Source: Cupriavidus pauculus (lineage in GTDB: Bacteria; Pseudomonadota; Gammaproteobacteria; Burkholderiales; Burkholderiaceae). From it: a stretch of DNA of 64,000 nt. The stretch is from positions 62,001 to 126,000 of the forward strand of contig NZ_VZOW01000012.1 in the NCBI RefSeq assembly GCF_008801835.1. The letters are read 5' to 3'. Positions 49,946 through 59,176 of the stretch are shown one piece after another. A model generated the notes under the pieces. That model did no database searches, had not been told where the DNA came from, and was given only the letters and a program-made list of their open reading frames with translations. The translations under genes and the position numbers were made by a program. Each line of letters begins with the position of its first letter. The stretch's first letter is position 1.

Positions 49946-50329
49946 ATGGACGAGATTGACGATCTGTCCGATCTGCCGATGCCCCGGTTTATCTGGGGCT
50001 TCGCTGTCGTCGCCAATAAAGGCGGCGAAATCATGCACGATGAATTCGAGTATCTGACGCACACGCGCAGCCCGCGCTTCACGTGCCGCGTGGTGGAACT
50101 CGAAGACATGCCCGCGGACAGCGAGGAATCCGGCATCGACGGGCGCGTGGTCCACTATGACGAGCCGGACCGCCTGTTCTACATCACCGATGCCGGCATG
50201 GCGCTGGTGAACTTCCAGTTGTTCGACAAGCTGCCCGACAAGGCCAAGCTCAAGAAGGTCTGCGACGAAGCCATCGCCAACTGGATGCTCCGGCGCGAAT
50301 TCCTCGATGACGAGGAAGACGAAGGCTGA
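49946..50329 (+). CDS. Conserved-looking hypothetical acidic protein
   Basis: 127 residues from MDEIDDLSDLPMPRFIWGFA, with AGGGAGA 7 nt upstream. Strongly acidic, with an acidic C-terminal tail (FLDDEEDEG), no signal peptide or membrane segment. No family recognised. Good ribosome site, codon use and an intrinsic terminator after it support a real gene. 103 bp after glpD. Confidence 0.72.
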   Translation: MDEIDDLSDLPMPRFIWGFAVVANKGGEIMHDEFEYLTHTRSPRFTCRVVELEDMPADSEESGIDGRVVHYDEPDRLFYITDAGMALVNFQLFDKLPDKAKLKKVCDEAIANWMLRREFLDDEEDEG

Positions 50330-50333
50330 AAGC

Positions 50334-50360
50334 AAAAAAAGCACCCTCGGGTGCTTTTTT
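50334..50360. terminator. Bidirectional intrinsic terminator
   Basis: GCACCC/GGGTGC stem with a TC loop, extended by seven A and six T residues. Sits just after the acidic hypothetical gene and before a convergent small gene. Confidence 0.9.
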
Positions 50361-50410
50361 CTTGCCATGCGCCGCGCGCCGGCCGGGGCGCCCGCATTAT
50401 TCGTGACGCC

Positions 50411-50632
50411 CTAGTCCTTCACTTCGATCATCCCCGACGCGACGCGCTCGATCTCGCAATAGACCGGCATCGCCTCGAGCGGCCCGGTGCAGCCAACCGC
50501 CGCGGCCTGGCTTGCGCTGGCGCCGGGTGGCAGGAACACAAACGCCATGCCCGGCTGGAATCCCGGGTGCCGGCGCAGGCTGTCGTTAAGGATGTCGAGA
50601 TACTGTGCACGCGAAAAGACCTGCTTGGCCAT
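50411..50632 (-). CDS. Small hypothetical protein
   Basis: 73 residues from MAKQVFSRAQYLDILNDSLR, with GGGAGA upstream. Contains RRHPGFQPGMAFVFLPPGAS; no signal, no known family. Compact and likely cytosolic. Coding support is the ribosome site and GC3-rich codons only. Confidence 0.6.
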   Translation of the reverse strand: MAKQVFSRAQYLDILNDSLRRHPGFQPGMAFVFLPPGASASQAAAVGCTGPLEAMPVYCEIERVASGMIEVKD

Positions 50633-50754
50633 GTCGAATCTCCCGGTAATCGGCTTAGCCCGGGCATCCTAGCATGGCCTTGCGCGCGTCTGTCACCGCA
50701 TCGTGAGAACCGCGCGCCGAACGCTCCAACGCGCTTTCCTGAGGCGCTGAGCGT

Positions 50755-51186
50755 TCAGCACTCGCCCTTCTTGGCGTGTCCGGGCGGGCAGTGATAGCCC
50801 TTGGGCCCCGGGCCGCGCCGATCGTCTCCGTCGTGCCCGTGATAGCGATCGTCATCCGGCCCGTGGTTCCAGCGCTCGGGCTGCATCACCCAGCCATTGC
50901 TGGCGCGCACCCAGCGCGGCCCTTCGTAGGCATAGCCCGGGCGCTCGGGCATCCAGCGGCCGGCCTTCCATGCGTGCTTGTGATGGTGATCGTCCCAGTC
51001 CCAGTACCCGGGCGCCCAGATATAACCGGGGCGCGGCGCCGGCACGGCTTCGTAGATCGGCGCAGGCGGGGGCGTGCCAATACCGATGTTGATGTTGACC
51101 TGAGCCAGGGCGGCCGGCGCGAAGGCCACCGCCGAATACAGCAGCGCGGCGCCAGCGGCTGCGCGCAGGAAGGTATGACGATTCAT
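50755..51186 (-). CDS. YXWGXW-repeat secreted protein
   Basis: 143 residues. Sec signal with cleavage near ALAQV (residue 29). The mature part has spaced aromatic repeats: GYIWAPGYWDWD, HAWKAGRWMPER, YEGPRWVRASNGWVMQPERW, as in YXWGXW-repeat proteins of unknown function. The C-terminus is His/Asp/Gly-rich (GPDDDRYHGHDGDD) and may bind metal. Monocistronic. Confidence 0.75.
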   Translation of the reverse strand: MNRHTFLRAAAGAALLYSAVAFAPAALAQVNINIGIGTPPPAPIYEAVPAPRPGYIWAPGYWDWDDHHHKHAWKAGRWMPERPGYAYEGPRWVRASNGWVMQPERWNHGPDDDRYHGHDGDDRRGPGPKGYHCPPGHAKKGEC

Positions 51187-51280
51187 GGGACCCCTATTCT
51201 TGTAGCTGGTACGAGCAGCAGTCTACCCACCGGCCAGGAGGTGGGTGTAAGAAAGGGTATCGGAAAATTACGAGCCCGGT

Positions 51281-51484
51281 TCAATGATCGCCGGCCATCG
51301 CCTTCAACTGGGCGTCGCCCGCCACGCGCGCCGCGTCGGAAGTGGTGAAGGTGTCGTCGGACACAATGGTCCTGCGGATCTGCTGGGCGCCAAAATCCAC
51401 CAGCGAAATCACCCACACATAGCGCCCGGACTGGGGCGCGGTGTGCACGAAAGCCTTAAGTTGCGGTCTGGATTCAGTCACCAT
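51281..51484 (-). CDS. Small hypothetical protein
   Basis: 67 residues from MVTESRPQLKAFVHTAPQSG, with AGAAGC 5 nt upstream. Sequence such as YVWVISLVDFGAQQIRRTIV suggests a small beta-rich fold. No family recognised, no signal. Similar short proteins are common in Burkholderiaceae genomes, but that is from memory and not tested. Confidence 0.55.
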   Translation of the reverse strand: MVTESRPQLKAFVHTAPQSGRYVWVISLVDFGAQQIRRTIVSDDTFTTSDAARVAGDAQLKAMAGDH

Positions 51485-51699
51485 GGTGCTTCTCCGTACA
51501 AGACAAACGCGTCCAAAAACTCTAGCACATTCGTTTTAAGCTCTCCGGCCGGTATACAGTCGAAAGCAGTCGAGAGCGCCGGCACCATGCGGGCGTAGCG
51601 GTTTGTCGCTACAGTTTTGCCCGATCCCTGCCGACATTCCAATGGAGCCCTTCGCCCACCCATTTCTGCGAATCGTCCGACAATCCGCCTGCCCTCCAA

Positions 51700-52386
51700 T
51701 TGCTGCGTACCGCGTTTCGCCTTCCTCCTGTTCCGTGCCGACTCGCCCGACCGGCCTTTGCGGCGGCGCTGGTTGTCGTGCTCGCCACGCCTTACCCAGG
51801 CGCCGTGTGCGCGGCGCCGACATCCGTAGCGACGCCGGCGGCCCCTGGCGCGCTGGCCTCCGTGGCCCCGCCAACGGCCGGCGCGCCGCCCGCGTCCCCG
51901 GCGTCCCCGGCGTCCCCGGCGTCCCCGGCGTCCCCTTCTCGCCCGGAATTGGTCGCGCGCGTGGTCATGAGCCTGCTCAGCTATGCAAGGTGGCCGAACG
52001 AGCGCGAATCGCTGCGCCTGTGCATCGACAACAGCGCCCGCTTTGCCGGCAAATTGATGGAAGGCGGCACGCTGTCGACCGGACGGCTGGTGGAAACACA
52101 GCGCGTGGACATGCTGGCCGACCCGATGCCCGCCGATTGCGACGCGCTGTACCTTGGCCCGATGACCGAGGCGCGCCGCAAGAAGCTGCTTGCCGACTTC
52201 GTTGGCCGGCCCGTGATGGTGATCGCGGAGGAAGACTTCGAATGCGAGGGCGGTAGCATGTTCTGCCTCAATATTCGCGAAAACCAGGTGTCGTTTCGCA
52301 TCAATCTCGATGCCATCGCGCGCAGCGGCATTCACGTCCACCCCGGCGTATTGCAACTGGGACGCCGCAAGGCGCAGGGCTCATGA
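51700..52386 (+). CDS. yfiR: YfiR-family periplasmic repressor of the diguanylate cyclase YfiN
   Basis: 228 residues from a TTG start at 51700; no in-frame ATG fits. A Sec signal runs to about residue 39 (LVVVLATPYPGAVCAAP), then an Ala/Ser/Pro linker with five ASP repeats, then the YfiR/DUF4154 domain: VVMSLLSYARWPNERESLRLCIDN near residue 87, MPADCDALYLGPM near 143, and ECEGGSMFCL near 184. Cysteines in the last region match the redox-sensing disulfides of YfiR. In Pseudomonas YfiR binds YfiN and holds it off. The stop overlaps the yfiN start (52383-52386). Confidence 0.88.
   Translation: MLRTAFRLPPVPCRLARPAFAAALVVVLATPYPGAVCAAPTSVATPAAPGALASVAPPTAGAPPASPASPASPASPASPSRPELVARVVMSLLSYARWPNERESLRLCIDNSARFAGKLMEGGTLSTGRLVETQRVDMLADPMPADCDALYLGPMTEARRKKLLADFVGRPVMVIAEEDFECEGGSMFCLNIRENQVSFRINLDAIARSGIHVHPGVLQLGRRKAQGS
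51892..51936 (+). repeat. 9-bp tandem repeat encoding (Ala-Ser-Pro)n in yfiR
   Basis: GCGTCCCCG is repeated five times in tandem (the last copy ends in T). The unit is a multiple of three, so slippage changes linker length without frameshift. Confidence 0.95.
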
Positions 52387-53663
52387 ATCTGCGCGGCCGC
52401 CCACCCTCCCCGCTCCAGACTGCCCAGCCCCGGCCGACGCTGTACGGCACGCTGCGCCGCATCCATCTGAGCGTGGCTTTGATTGCGGTGCTCACGGCCG
52501 GGCTGTCTCTTACGGCGCTCGGCCTGACCGCGCTGCGCGCCTACGCCGATCACAACCTGCGACTGGTGGCGCGCTCGATCGCCTATACCGTCGAGGCCCC
52601 GGTGGTGTTCGGCGACAAAGCGGCCGCGGCCGACACGCTTTCCGTCATCGCTGCGGTGGAAGACGTGGCGGCGGTGACGGTTTTCGATCGCGATCGCCAG
52701 CAACTGGCGGCGTGGCAGCGCTCCGGCCAGGACCGCTTCCCGGGGTGGCGCCGGCTGGCGGGGGAACTGCTGAGCTCCGGCGAAGTAGAAATGCCGGTCG
52801 TCCATCAATCGCAACAGGTGGGTAGCGTCCGCGTGGTCGGGGATCCGGTCGCGCTGCTACATTTCCTGCTGCAAGGCACGCTAGGGCTGATTGCCTGCCT
52901 GTTGCTGACTGCCATCGGCGCCCACTACATGTCCAGCCGCATGCTCGTCGACATCGTCGATCCGCTGCGCAACCTGATGCGCGTGGCACACGCGGTGCGA
53001 TCCGAACGCGCGTTCGGCCAGCGCATGCCGCCGGCGCGTATCGAAGAACTCAATGCGTTGTCGGAGGACTTCAACGTCCTGCTGAACGAACTGGAAGCGT
53101 GGCAGAACCAGTTGCAGCACGAGAATCGCTCGCTGGCGCACCGCGCCACGCACGACAGCCTGACAGGCTTGCTGAACCGCGCCGCCTTCACCGACGCACT
53201 GGACCTGGCCGTGCGCACGGCGGCGGCGCGCAACCAGTATGTCGCGCTGCTGTATCTCGACAGTGACGATTTCAAGGGGATCAACGACCGCCACGGGCAC
53301 GCGGCGGGCGACGCGGTGCTGTTCGGCATTGCACAGCGCATCCGTACCTGTGTGCGCGACACCGACAGCGTCGCGCGGCTGGGCGGCGATGAATTCGCCG
53401 TGCTGGTTGGCGCGCTACGGCTGCCCGACGACGCCGTGCGGATTGCCGAGGGCATTCTGGACGCCATGAATGTGCCACTGAAACTGCCGGACGGCACCGC
53501 CATCATCGCGCCGCTGTCGATCGGCATCGCCATATTCCCGCTGCACGCGCGCAGCGGCTCAGGTTTGATGCATGCCGCCGATGCCGCCATGTACGGCGCG
53601 AAACGCCAATCCGGCGCCACCTGGCGCAGCGCCGAAACCGCCCCGCCGGAACCGCATGTCTGA
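52383..53663 (+). CDS. yfiN: YfiN/TpbB-type membrane diguanylate cyclase
   Basis: 426 residues. Membrane segment at about 28-55, periplasmic CHASE8-type sensor (RLVARSIAYTVEAPVVFGDK near residue 61), second membrane segment near 160-185, HAMP to about 245, then GGDEF. Active site RLGGDEFAV is canonical and the I-site RDTD lies five residues upstream. Together with yfiR and yfiB it forms the envelope-responsive YfiRNB switch that raises c-di-GMP. Translationally coupled to yfiR by a 4-bp overlap. Confidence 0.9.
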   Translation: MNLRGRPPSPLQTAQPRPTLYGTLRRIHLSVALIAVLTAGLSLTALGLTALRAYADHNLRLVARSIAYTVEAPVVFGDKAAAADTLSVIAAVEDVAAVTVFDRDRQQLAAWQRSGQDRFPGWRRLAGELLSSGEVEMPVVHQSQQVGSVRVVGDPVALLHFLLQGTLGLIACLLLTAIGAHYMSSRMLVDIVDPLRNLMRVAHAVRSERAFGQRMPPARIEELNALSEDFNVLLNELEAWQNQLQHENRSLAHRATHDSLTGLLNRAAFTDALDLAVRTAAARNQYVALLYLDSDDFKGINDRHGHAAGDAVLFGIAQRIRTCVRDTDSVARLGGDEFAVLVGALRLPDDAVRIAEGILDAMNVPLKLPDGTAIIAPLSIGIAIFPLHARSGSGLMHAADAAMYGAKRQSGATWRSAETAPPEPHV

Positions 53664-53684
53664 ACGCCACACCGATCGAACACC

Positions 53685-54194
53685 ATGACGAAGCACCGCA
53701 TCACCCGCCGCCTCTTTATCGCCTGCACCTTCGGCGCCACATTGGCGCTGACCGGTTGCGCCAGCGCGCCCGAACCCGCGCGCGAGAAACTCACGCCCGC
53801 GCAGGTCGCGTTGCTCAAGGACGAAGGGTTCAAACTGACCGACAACGGCTGGGAGCTTGGCCTGCCGGACAAGCTGCTGTTCGGTTTTGACGAGGACATC
53901 ATCACGCCGGATCGGGAAAGCGCATTGCTGCGGCTGGGGCGCGCGCTGCACGACGCAGGCATCGAAGCGCTGCGCATCGACGGACACACCGACGATTCGG
54001 GCAGCGCCGACTACAACCAGCAGTTGTCCGTACGGCGCGCCGAAGCCGTGGCGCGCGTGATGGCCTCATGCGGATTTGGCCGCGATCACCTGCAGGTGCG
54101 CGGCATGGGCAAGTCGCGTCCGATTGCCGACAACCGCACTGCCGCGGGACGTGCCGAAAACCGCCGCGTGGCGATCATCGTCACCATCGACTGA
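53685..54194 (+). CDS. yfiB: YfiB-type OmpA-domain lipoprotein
   Basis: 169 residues. Lipoprotein signal with lipobox LTGC (Cys near residue 25). The C-terminal OmpA peptidoglycan-binding domain (about 65-169) has IDGHTDDSGSADYNQQLS and GMGKSRPIADNRTAAGRAENRR. In the YfiRNB system this outer-membrane protein sequesters YfiR under stress. 21 bp after yfiN. Confidence 0.9.
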   Translation: MTKHRITRRLFIACTFGATLALTGCASAPEPAREKLTPAQVALLKDEGFKLTDNGWELGLPDKLLFGFDEDIITPDRESALLRLGRALHDAGIEALRIDGHTDDSGSADYNQQLSVRRAEAVARVMASCGFGRDHLQVRGMGKSRPIADNRTAAGRAENRRVAIIVTID

Positions 54195-54237
54195 CACTGG
54201 CGGATCTTGCTGGCGGACCTTGCGGGCCGCCCCGGAC

Positions 54238-54513
54238 TCAGTCTCCGAACGGATTCGGCACCTTGCCGACGGTGTCCTCGACCAGATCGAATTCGTCGCG
54301 CACATCGTCCACCACCGCGCGAATCGCCGCTTCATAGCCGCGCGCGTTGCCAAAGCGCAGCATGTCCCAGTTTCGCCCGCGCGCGTCGCGCTCGTGTGGC
54401 GTAGGGTCCGGAACCTGCACGCGCGCGCCATCGTTGACGATCTCGTCGATCTCCTGAATGCGTCGGCTCACCTCTTCCTTGATGACGCGCCGGCTGCGTT
54501 CGCGCTTGGACAT
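54238..54513 (-). CDS. Small charged hypothetical protein
   Basis: 91 residues from MSKRERSRRVIKEEVSRRIQ, with a strong GGAGG site 9 nt upstream that fixes the start. Rich in Arg, Asp and Glu, mostly helical, no signal. No family recognised. Convergent with yfiB. Confidence 0.68.
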   Translation of the reverse strand: MSKRERSRRVIKEEVSRRIQEIDEIVNDGARVQVPDPTPHERDARGRNWDMLRFGNARGYEAAIRAVVDDVRDEFDLVEDTVGKVPNPFGD

Positions 54514-54585
54514 GTGAGAGCCTCCAGTCGGTGGTTCGTCCGCGGCCATGCTAGCACGCAGCCGCCGACTTGGCGGCGGGTCGCC

Positions 54586-55434
54586 TTAGAGCGCGGCCTT
54601 GGCTGCCTGATACGCCGCATAGAGCCGCTGGAACACCGGGCCGGGCGTGCCAGTGCCGATGGTCTGGCCGTCGATCGACACCACCGGCAGCAGCTCCTTG
54701 CTGGCCGACGAAATCATCACTTCGTCGGCGCCGAACACTTCATCGCGGGCGATGCGGCGCGCTTCGATCGAAATGTCCATCGCCTGGCACAGCTCTTCCA
54801 TCAGGCCGTAGCGGATGCCTTCAAGAATCAGGTTGTCCTTGGGCGGCGCGCAAACGCGGCCGTGCTTGACGATCCACACATTGGACGACGACGCTTCGGT
54901 CAGATATCCATCGCGGAACTGGATGGCCTCGGTGACGCCTGCCTCGGCCGCGACTTGCGCGGCCAGCACGTTGCCCAGAAGCGAAGTCGACTTGATCTGG
55001 CAGTTGAGCCAGCGGCGGTCTTCCATCGTCACGCAGGCCACGCCCTGCTCGACCGACGCGGCCGGCGGCAGCGCCATCGCGTTGGTCATGATCAGCACGG
55101 TGGGCGTGACGTCCTTCGGGAAAGCGTGCGCGCGCTTGGCCACCCCTCTCGTCACCTGCATATAGATCATCTGGTCGGCCAAGCCGTTGGCCTTGACCAC
55201 ACTGTCGATCCGGGCGAGCCATTCCGCCTCGGTATAAGGGTTGGGGATGCCGATCGACGCCAGGCTGCGCGCCAGGCGCGCCAAATGCTGCGCGCCGCGG
55301 AACGGCTTGCCGTTGTACAACGGAATCACCTCGTAGATGCCGTCGCCGAAGATGAATCCGCGGTCCAGCACAGGGACACGGGCCTCGGAAAGCGGCAACA
55401 GTTCGCCATTCAGAAAGACGACGGGTTCGGACAT
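54586..55434 (-). CDS. dat: D-amino-acid aminotransferase-like class IV PLP enzyme
   Basis: 282 residues from MSEPVVFLNGELLPLSEARV. Fold-type IV: ARVPVLDRGFIFGDGIYEVI near residue 18, PLP lysine in CQIKSTSLLGNVLAA near residue 144, and LTEASSSNVWIVKHG near residue 176. The text matches D-alanine aminotransferases more than branched-chain aminotransferases. Supplies or degrades D-amino acids. Next to bcsB but on the other strand. Confidence 0.85.
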   Translation of the reverse strand: MSEPVVFLNGELLPLSEARVPVLDRGFIFGDGIYEVIPLYNGKPFRGAQHLARLARSLASIGIPNPYTEAEWLARIDSVVKANGLADQMIYMQVTRGVAKRAHAFPKDVTPTVLIMTNAMALPPAASVEQGVACVTMEDRRWLNCQIKSTSLLGNVLAAQVAAEAGVTEAIQFRDGYLTEASSSNVWIVKHGRVCAPPKDNLILEGIRYGLMEELCQAMDISIEARRIARDEVFGADEVMISSASKELLPVVSIDGQTIGTGTPGPVFQRLYAAYQAAKAAL

Positions 55435-55719
55435 GACGGCTCTTATGGGAATGAACAATGCCCGGATTCTTCCACGTGGCCGGTGTGTACTTTATGCAAA
55501 GTTGGCATGCCGAGGGCCAAATTTACGGGCCATGCCGTGAGTGGCGCGTTATGCAAGTCAATTCTTTTAAGGGCTGCCACGCGTATGAATTGAATTTTTC
55601 TTAATTCACGGAATTCTTCCCGGATGCCTTGCTGCGCGCGGAAATCAGCGTGCTATATTTGTCACGCAGTATTTTCCACACGCAAAATCTGCTGCGTGAT
55701 CTTCACAGGGCGTGCCGAT

Positions 55720-57999
55720 ATGACCGAACGTGTGTCTGGCCTTCGACGCATTTTCCATCAGATGGCCTTGCTGTTTCTGGTCATTGTCCCCTTCGTCGTT
55801 CCGCAAGGGTCTGCCGCGCAGGCCATCGCACCGGCCAGCGCCTCCGACGCGGCCGCACCGCCGCCCGGACGCGCACAGGTGCTGACCTTCGCACAGATGG
55901 GCGCGAACTACACGATTCCGCTGCGCGGCATCGATCCGGAGCGCACGGTCAACGTCGGCGTCCGTCTCGACGAGGTGGTGACCGCGGCCCGGCTCAAGCT
56001 CGTATTCACCTATTCGCCGTCGCTCGTCTATCCGCTGTCGCACCTGAAGATCCGCATCAACGACGAGGTGGTGGCCACGCTGCCGCTCGACCAGGAGCAC
56101 GCAGGCCAGCAGATCTCGCGCGAGATCGACATCGATCCCCGCTACTTCACCGACTTCAATCGCATCAACGTGCAGATGATCGCGCACTACACGCTCGATC
56201 ATTGCGAAGATCCCTATCACTCGAGCCTGTGGGCCGACATCAGCCCCACCAGTACGCTCACGCTGACCAAGTCCACGGTTACGTTGCCGGACAATCTCGC
56301 ACTGTTGCCGGCGCCGTTCTTCGACCGTCGTGACAACCGGCGCGTCACGGTGCCATTCGTGCTGCCCGCCAATGCCGATCCGGTGACGCTGCGCGCCGCT
56401 GGTGTGGTGGCGTCGTGGCTCGGGGCGCTGGCAAGTTATCGTGAACTGCGCTTCCCGGTTACGCGCAGCGCGCCGGCCGACGCGCATGCGATTGCGCTGG
56501 TGCTGCCCAACGCGCAGCCCGATGGCGTCCATCTCGACAAGATCGAAGGGCCCACGGTCATGGTCATGCCGAACCCGGCCGATCCCACGCGCAAACTGCT
56601 GGTGCTGGCGGGGCGCACCCCACAGGAACTCGAAGTCGCCGCCAATGCGGTCGTGCTTGGCAAGGCCGGTCTGGCCGGATCGACCGCCGCCGTCAAGTCG
56701 GTCGATCTCGGCAAGCCGCGCCGCCCGTATGACGCGCCGGCGTGGGCGCCATCGGATCGCCCCGTGCTGTTCAAGGAACTGGTCACCGATCCGCAGCAGC
56801 TGCAGGTGTCGGGCGCTAATCCCGATGCCATCCGCGTGAACATGCGCGTGCCGGCCGACCTGTTCGGCTGGAACGATCGTGCGGTGCCGCTCAGCGTCAA
56901 GTATCGCTATACGGCGCCGTCCACGTATAACGATTCGACACTCAGCGTCGATGTCAACGACCAGTTGGTGCGGTCGTACCGCCTCAAGCCGCTGACCGTG
57001 CAGACCGACGAAAACTTGGTTAGCGTGCCGCTGCTGTCCGGCGGCAGCGCCACAGTCAGCAACGAGATACTGATTCCGGCGTTCCGGGTCGGCAGCAACA
57101 ACCAGATGCAGTTCCGCTTTCATATCGATTCGCAAAAGACCGGCTTATGCTCGTCGTCCGCGGCCAATGTCGGACGGGCCGCCATCGATCCCGATTCGTC
57201 GATCGATTTCAGCGGATTCCTGCACTATGCCGCGCTGCCGAATCTCGCGTTCTTCGCCAACAGCGGCTACCCGTTCACACGCCTGGCCGACCTGGCCGAC
57301 ACCGCGGTCGTGATGCCCGATGCGCCGACGGCCATCGACGAGGAAGCGCTGCTGACCGTGCTCGGCCATATGGGCAAGTGGTCGGGCCTGCCTGCGCTGC
57401 GCGTCGCCGTCACGCCGGCCAAGGCGATCGAATCGGTCAAGGATCGCAACCTGGTGATCGTCGGCACCGGCAGCGCAGCGCAGGTGCTGCACGGCTGGGG
57501 CAAGTCGCTGCCGCTGCTGATCGAGCGCGGCAAGACCGAGATCGCGTTGCGCGACCAGCGCACGCATGCGTGGTCGGACTGGCTCAGCGGCATCGAGGCC
57601 GAGAACATCTCGCCGGCCGGGCGCGCGATCCTCACGGCCAACGGGCCGCTGGCGGCGCTGATCGGCTTCGAATCACCTTACGCCGCGCAACGCAGCGTGG
57701 TGGCCCTCACCGCATCGAGCGATGACCGCGTGCGCGACGTGCTCGACGTGCTCGAAGATCCCGGCAAGGTGGCGCAGATCCGTGGCGATCTCACCGTGAT
57801 CCGGCAGCGCGACCTGGAAGGTCTGCGGCTGGGCGAGACGTATTTCGTCGGCAATCTGCCGTGGTACGCATGGCTGTGGATCCGGCTGTCCGCGCATCCG
57901 GCGCTGCTGGCGATTGGCGGAATGCTGGCCGGCCTCCTGGTGGCGCTGACGCTGTTCTGGGCCCTGGGCCGGCTGGCAGCGCGCCGCAACGGAGGCTGA
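55720..57999 (+). CDS. bcsB: Cellulose synthase regulatory/periplasmic subunit BcsB
   Basis: 759 residues from MTERVSGLRRIFHQMA. An N-terminal membrane/signal segment ends near QGSAAQA (residue 34). The BcsB body has FAQMGANYTIPLRGIDP near residue 57, ARLKLVFTYSPSLVYPLSHLKIRIND in pieces, and CEDPYHSSLWADISPTS near residue 160. A C-terminal membrane anchor (about 722-750, LWIRLSAHPALLAIGG then LLVALTLFWALG) docks to BcsA. It is the first visible gene of the locus; bcsA does not precede it. The region before it (55435-55719) is AT-richer and should hold the promoter. Confidence 0.92.
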   Translation: MTERVSGLRRIFHQMALLFLVIVPFVVPQGSAAQAIAPASASDAAAPPPGRAQVLTFAQMGANYTIPLRGIDPERTVNVGVRLDEVVTAARLKLVFTYSPSLVYPLSHLKIRINDEVVATLPLDQEHAGQQISREIDIDPRYFTDFNRINVQMIAHYTLDHCEDPYHSSLWADISPTSTLTLTKSTVTLPDNLALLPAPFFDRRDNRRVTVPFVLPANADPVTLRAAGVVASWLGALASYRELRFPVTRSAPADAHAIALVLPNAQPDGVHLDKIEGPTVMVMPNPADPTRKLLVLAGRTPQELEVAANAVVLGKAGLAGSTAAVKSVDLGKPRRPYDAPAWAPSDRPVLFKELVTDPQQLQVSGANPDAIRVNMRVPADLFGWNDRAVPLSVKYRYTAPSTYNDSTLSVDVNDQLVRSYRLKPLTVQTDENLVSVPLLSGGSATVSNEILIPAFRVGSNNQMQFRFHIDSQKTGLCSSSAANVGRAAIDPDSSIDFSGFLHYAALPNLAFFANSGYPFTRLADLADTAVVMPDAPTAIDEEALLTVLGHMGKWSGLPALRVAVTPAKAIESVKDRNLVIVGTGSAAQVLHGWGKSLPLLIERGKTEIALRDQRTHAWSDWLSGIEAENISPAGRAILTANGPLAALIGFESPYAAQRSVVALTASSDDRVRDVLDVLEDPGKVAQIRGDLTVIRQRDLEGLRLGETYFVGNLPWYAWLWIRLSAHPALLAIGGMLAGLLVALTLFWALGRLAARRNGG

Positions 58000-58000
58000 C

Positions 58001-59176
58001 ATGTTGCGGGCAAGGGTCTGGCTGGTGCGTGCGTCGATGCGCGGCGCGCTGGCGTGCTGGTTGGCTGGCGTCGCGCTGACCAGCGCCGCCGCCACGTGTC
58101 CATGGCCGGACTGGGACGCCTTCCGCCGCAACACCATCAGCCAGGATGGCCGCGTGATCGACGCCAGCACCGATCAGCAAGTGACCGTCTCCGAGGGGCA
58201 GGCCTACGGCCTGTTCTTCGCGCTGGTCGCCAATGACCGCGCCACGTTCGACAGGCTGCTGGCATGGACGGAAAACAATCTCGCGCAGGGCGACCTGATC
58301 GCCCATTTGCCTGCGTGGATCTGGGGCAAGCGGACCGAAGGCGAACAGGCCGGCACATGGGGCGTGATCGACCGCAATCCCGCATCCGATGCCGATGTGT
58401 GGATCGCCTATACGTTGCTGGAAGCGGGCCGCCTCTGGAAGGAACGCCGCTACACTGCGCTTGGCACATTGATCGCGCGCCGCGTGCTGCGCGAGGAAAC
58501 CGCCGTCCTGCCTGGGCTCGGCCGCACGCTGCTGCCCGGCCCCGTTGGCTTCCAGCCCGCGGCCGACGTCTGGCGCCTCAACCCCAGCTATGTGCCGCTT
58601 CCCGTGATGCGCCGTCTGGCAAAACTGCTCGGCGACGACAGCAACTGGAAGACACTGCTCGACACCTCGGCGCGGCTGGTCGTCGACACGGCACCGCGCG
58701 GCTTCTCGCCCGACTGGGTCGAATATCGCAAGGGACGCGGCTTTTTCCCCGACACGCAGACGCAGGCCGGCGGGTCCTACAACGCGATCCGCGTCTATCT
58801 GTGGGCCGGCATGATGGCCTCGGGCGACCCGCTGCGCACGCCGGTCCTGCAGGCGTTTCGGCCGATGGCCGATTACGTCCTGCAGCATGGCCACCCGCCC
58901 GAGCGCGTCGATACGCAGGCGGCAACCTTCGGACCCAACGCCGGCAACGCCGGATTCTCGGCCGCGGTCGCGCCGTATCTGGCGGCCATTGGCCAGACCG
59001 ACGCGGCACGCGCGCAGGCGCAACGCACGCGCACGATGGCCGCGCAAGAGCCGCTCGGCTACTACAGCCAGGTGCTGGCGCTCTTCGGCCTCGGCCATCT
59101 CGACCAACACTTCCGCTTCGAGGCGGACGGCACGCTGGTGCCGGCTTGGGAATCCACATGCCGCGCCGCGCGTTAG
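58001..59176 (+). CDS. bcsZ: Periplasmic endoglucanase of the cellulose locus (GH8)
   Basis: 391 residues. Signal peptide to about residue 31 (SAAATCPWP). GH8 landmarks: SEGQAYGLFFALVANDRATFD near residue 64 (catalytic Glu in SEGQAYG), DADVWIAYTLLEAGRLW near residue 129, and LNPSYVPLP. Trims or releases nascent glucan in the periplasm and supports export. Starts 1 bp after the bcsB stop; GGAGG lies in the end of bcsB. Confidence 0.92.
   Translation: MLRARVWLVRASMRGALACWLAGVALTSAAATCPWPDWDAFRRNTISQDGRVIDASTDQQVTVSEGQAYGLFFALVANDRATFDRLLAWTENNLAQGDLIAHLPAWIWGKRTEGEQAGTWGVIDRNPASDADVWIAYTLLEAGRLWKERRYTALGTLIARRVLREETAVLPGLGRTLLPGPVGFQPAADVWRLNPSYVPLPVMRRLAKLLGDDSNWKTLLDTSARLVVDTAPRGFSPDWVEYRKGRGFFPDTQTQAGGSYNAIRVYLWAGMMASGDPLRTPVLQAFRPMADYVLQHGHPPERVDTQAATFGPNAGNAGFSAAVAPYLAAIGQTDAARAQAQRTRTMAAQEPLGYYSQVLALFGLGHLDQHFRFEADGTLVPAWESTCRAAR

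Noticed and set aside
51892..51936. CRISPR-like array
   Set aside because: Units are only 9 bp, contiguous and in frame within a coding sequence; no spacers. No CRISPR array was seen in the window.
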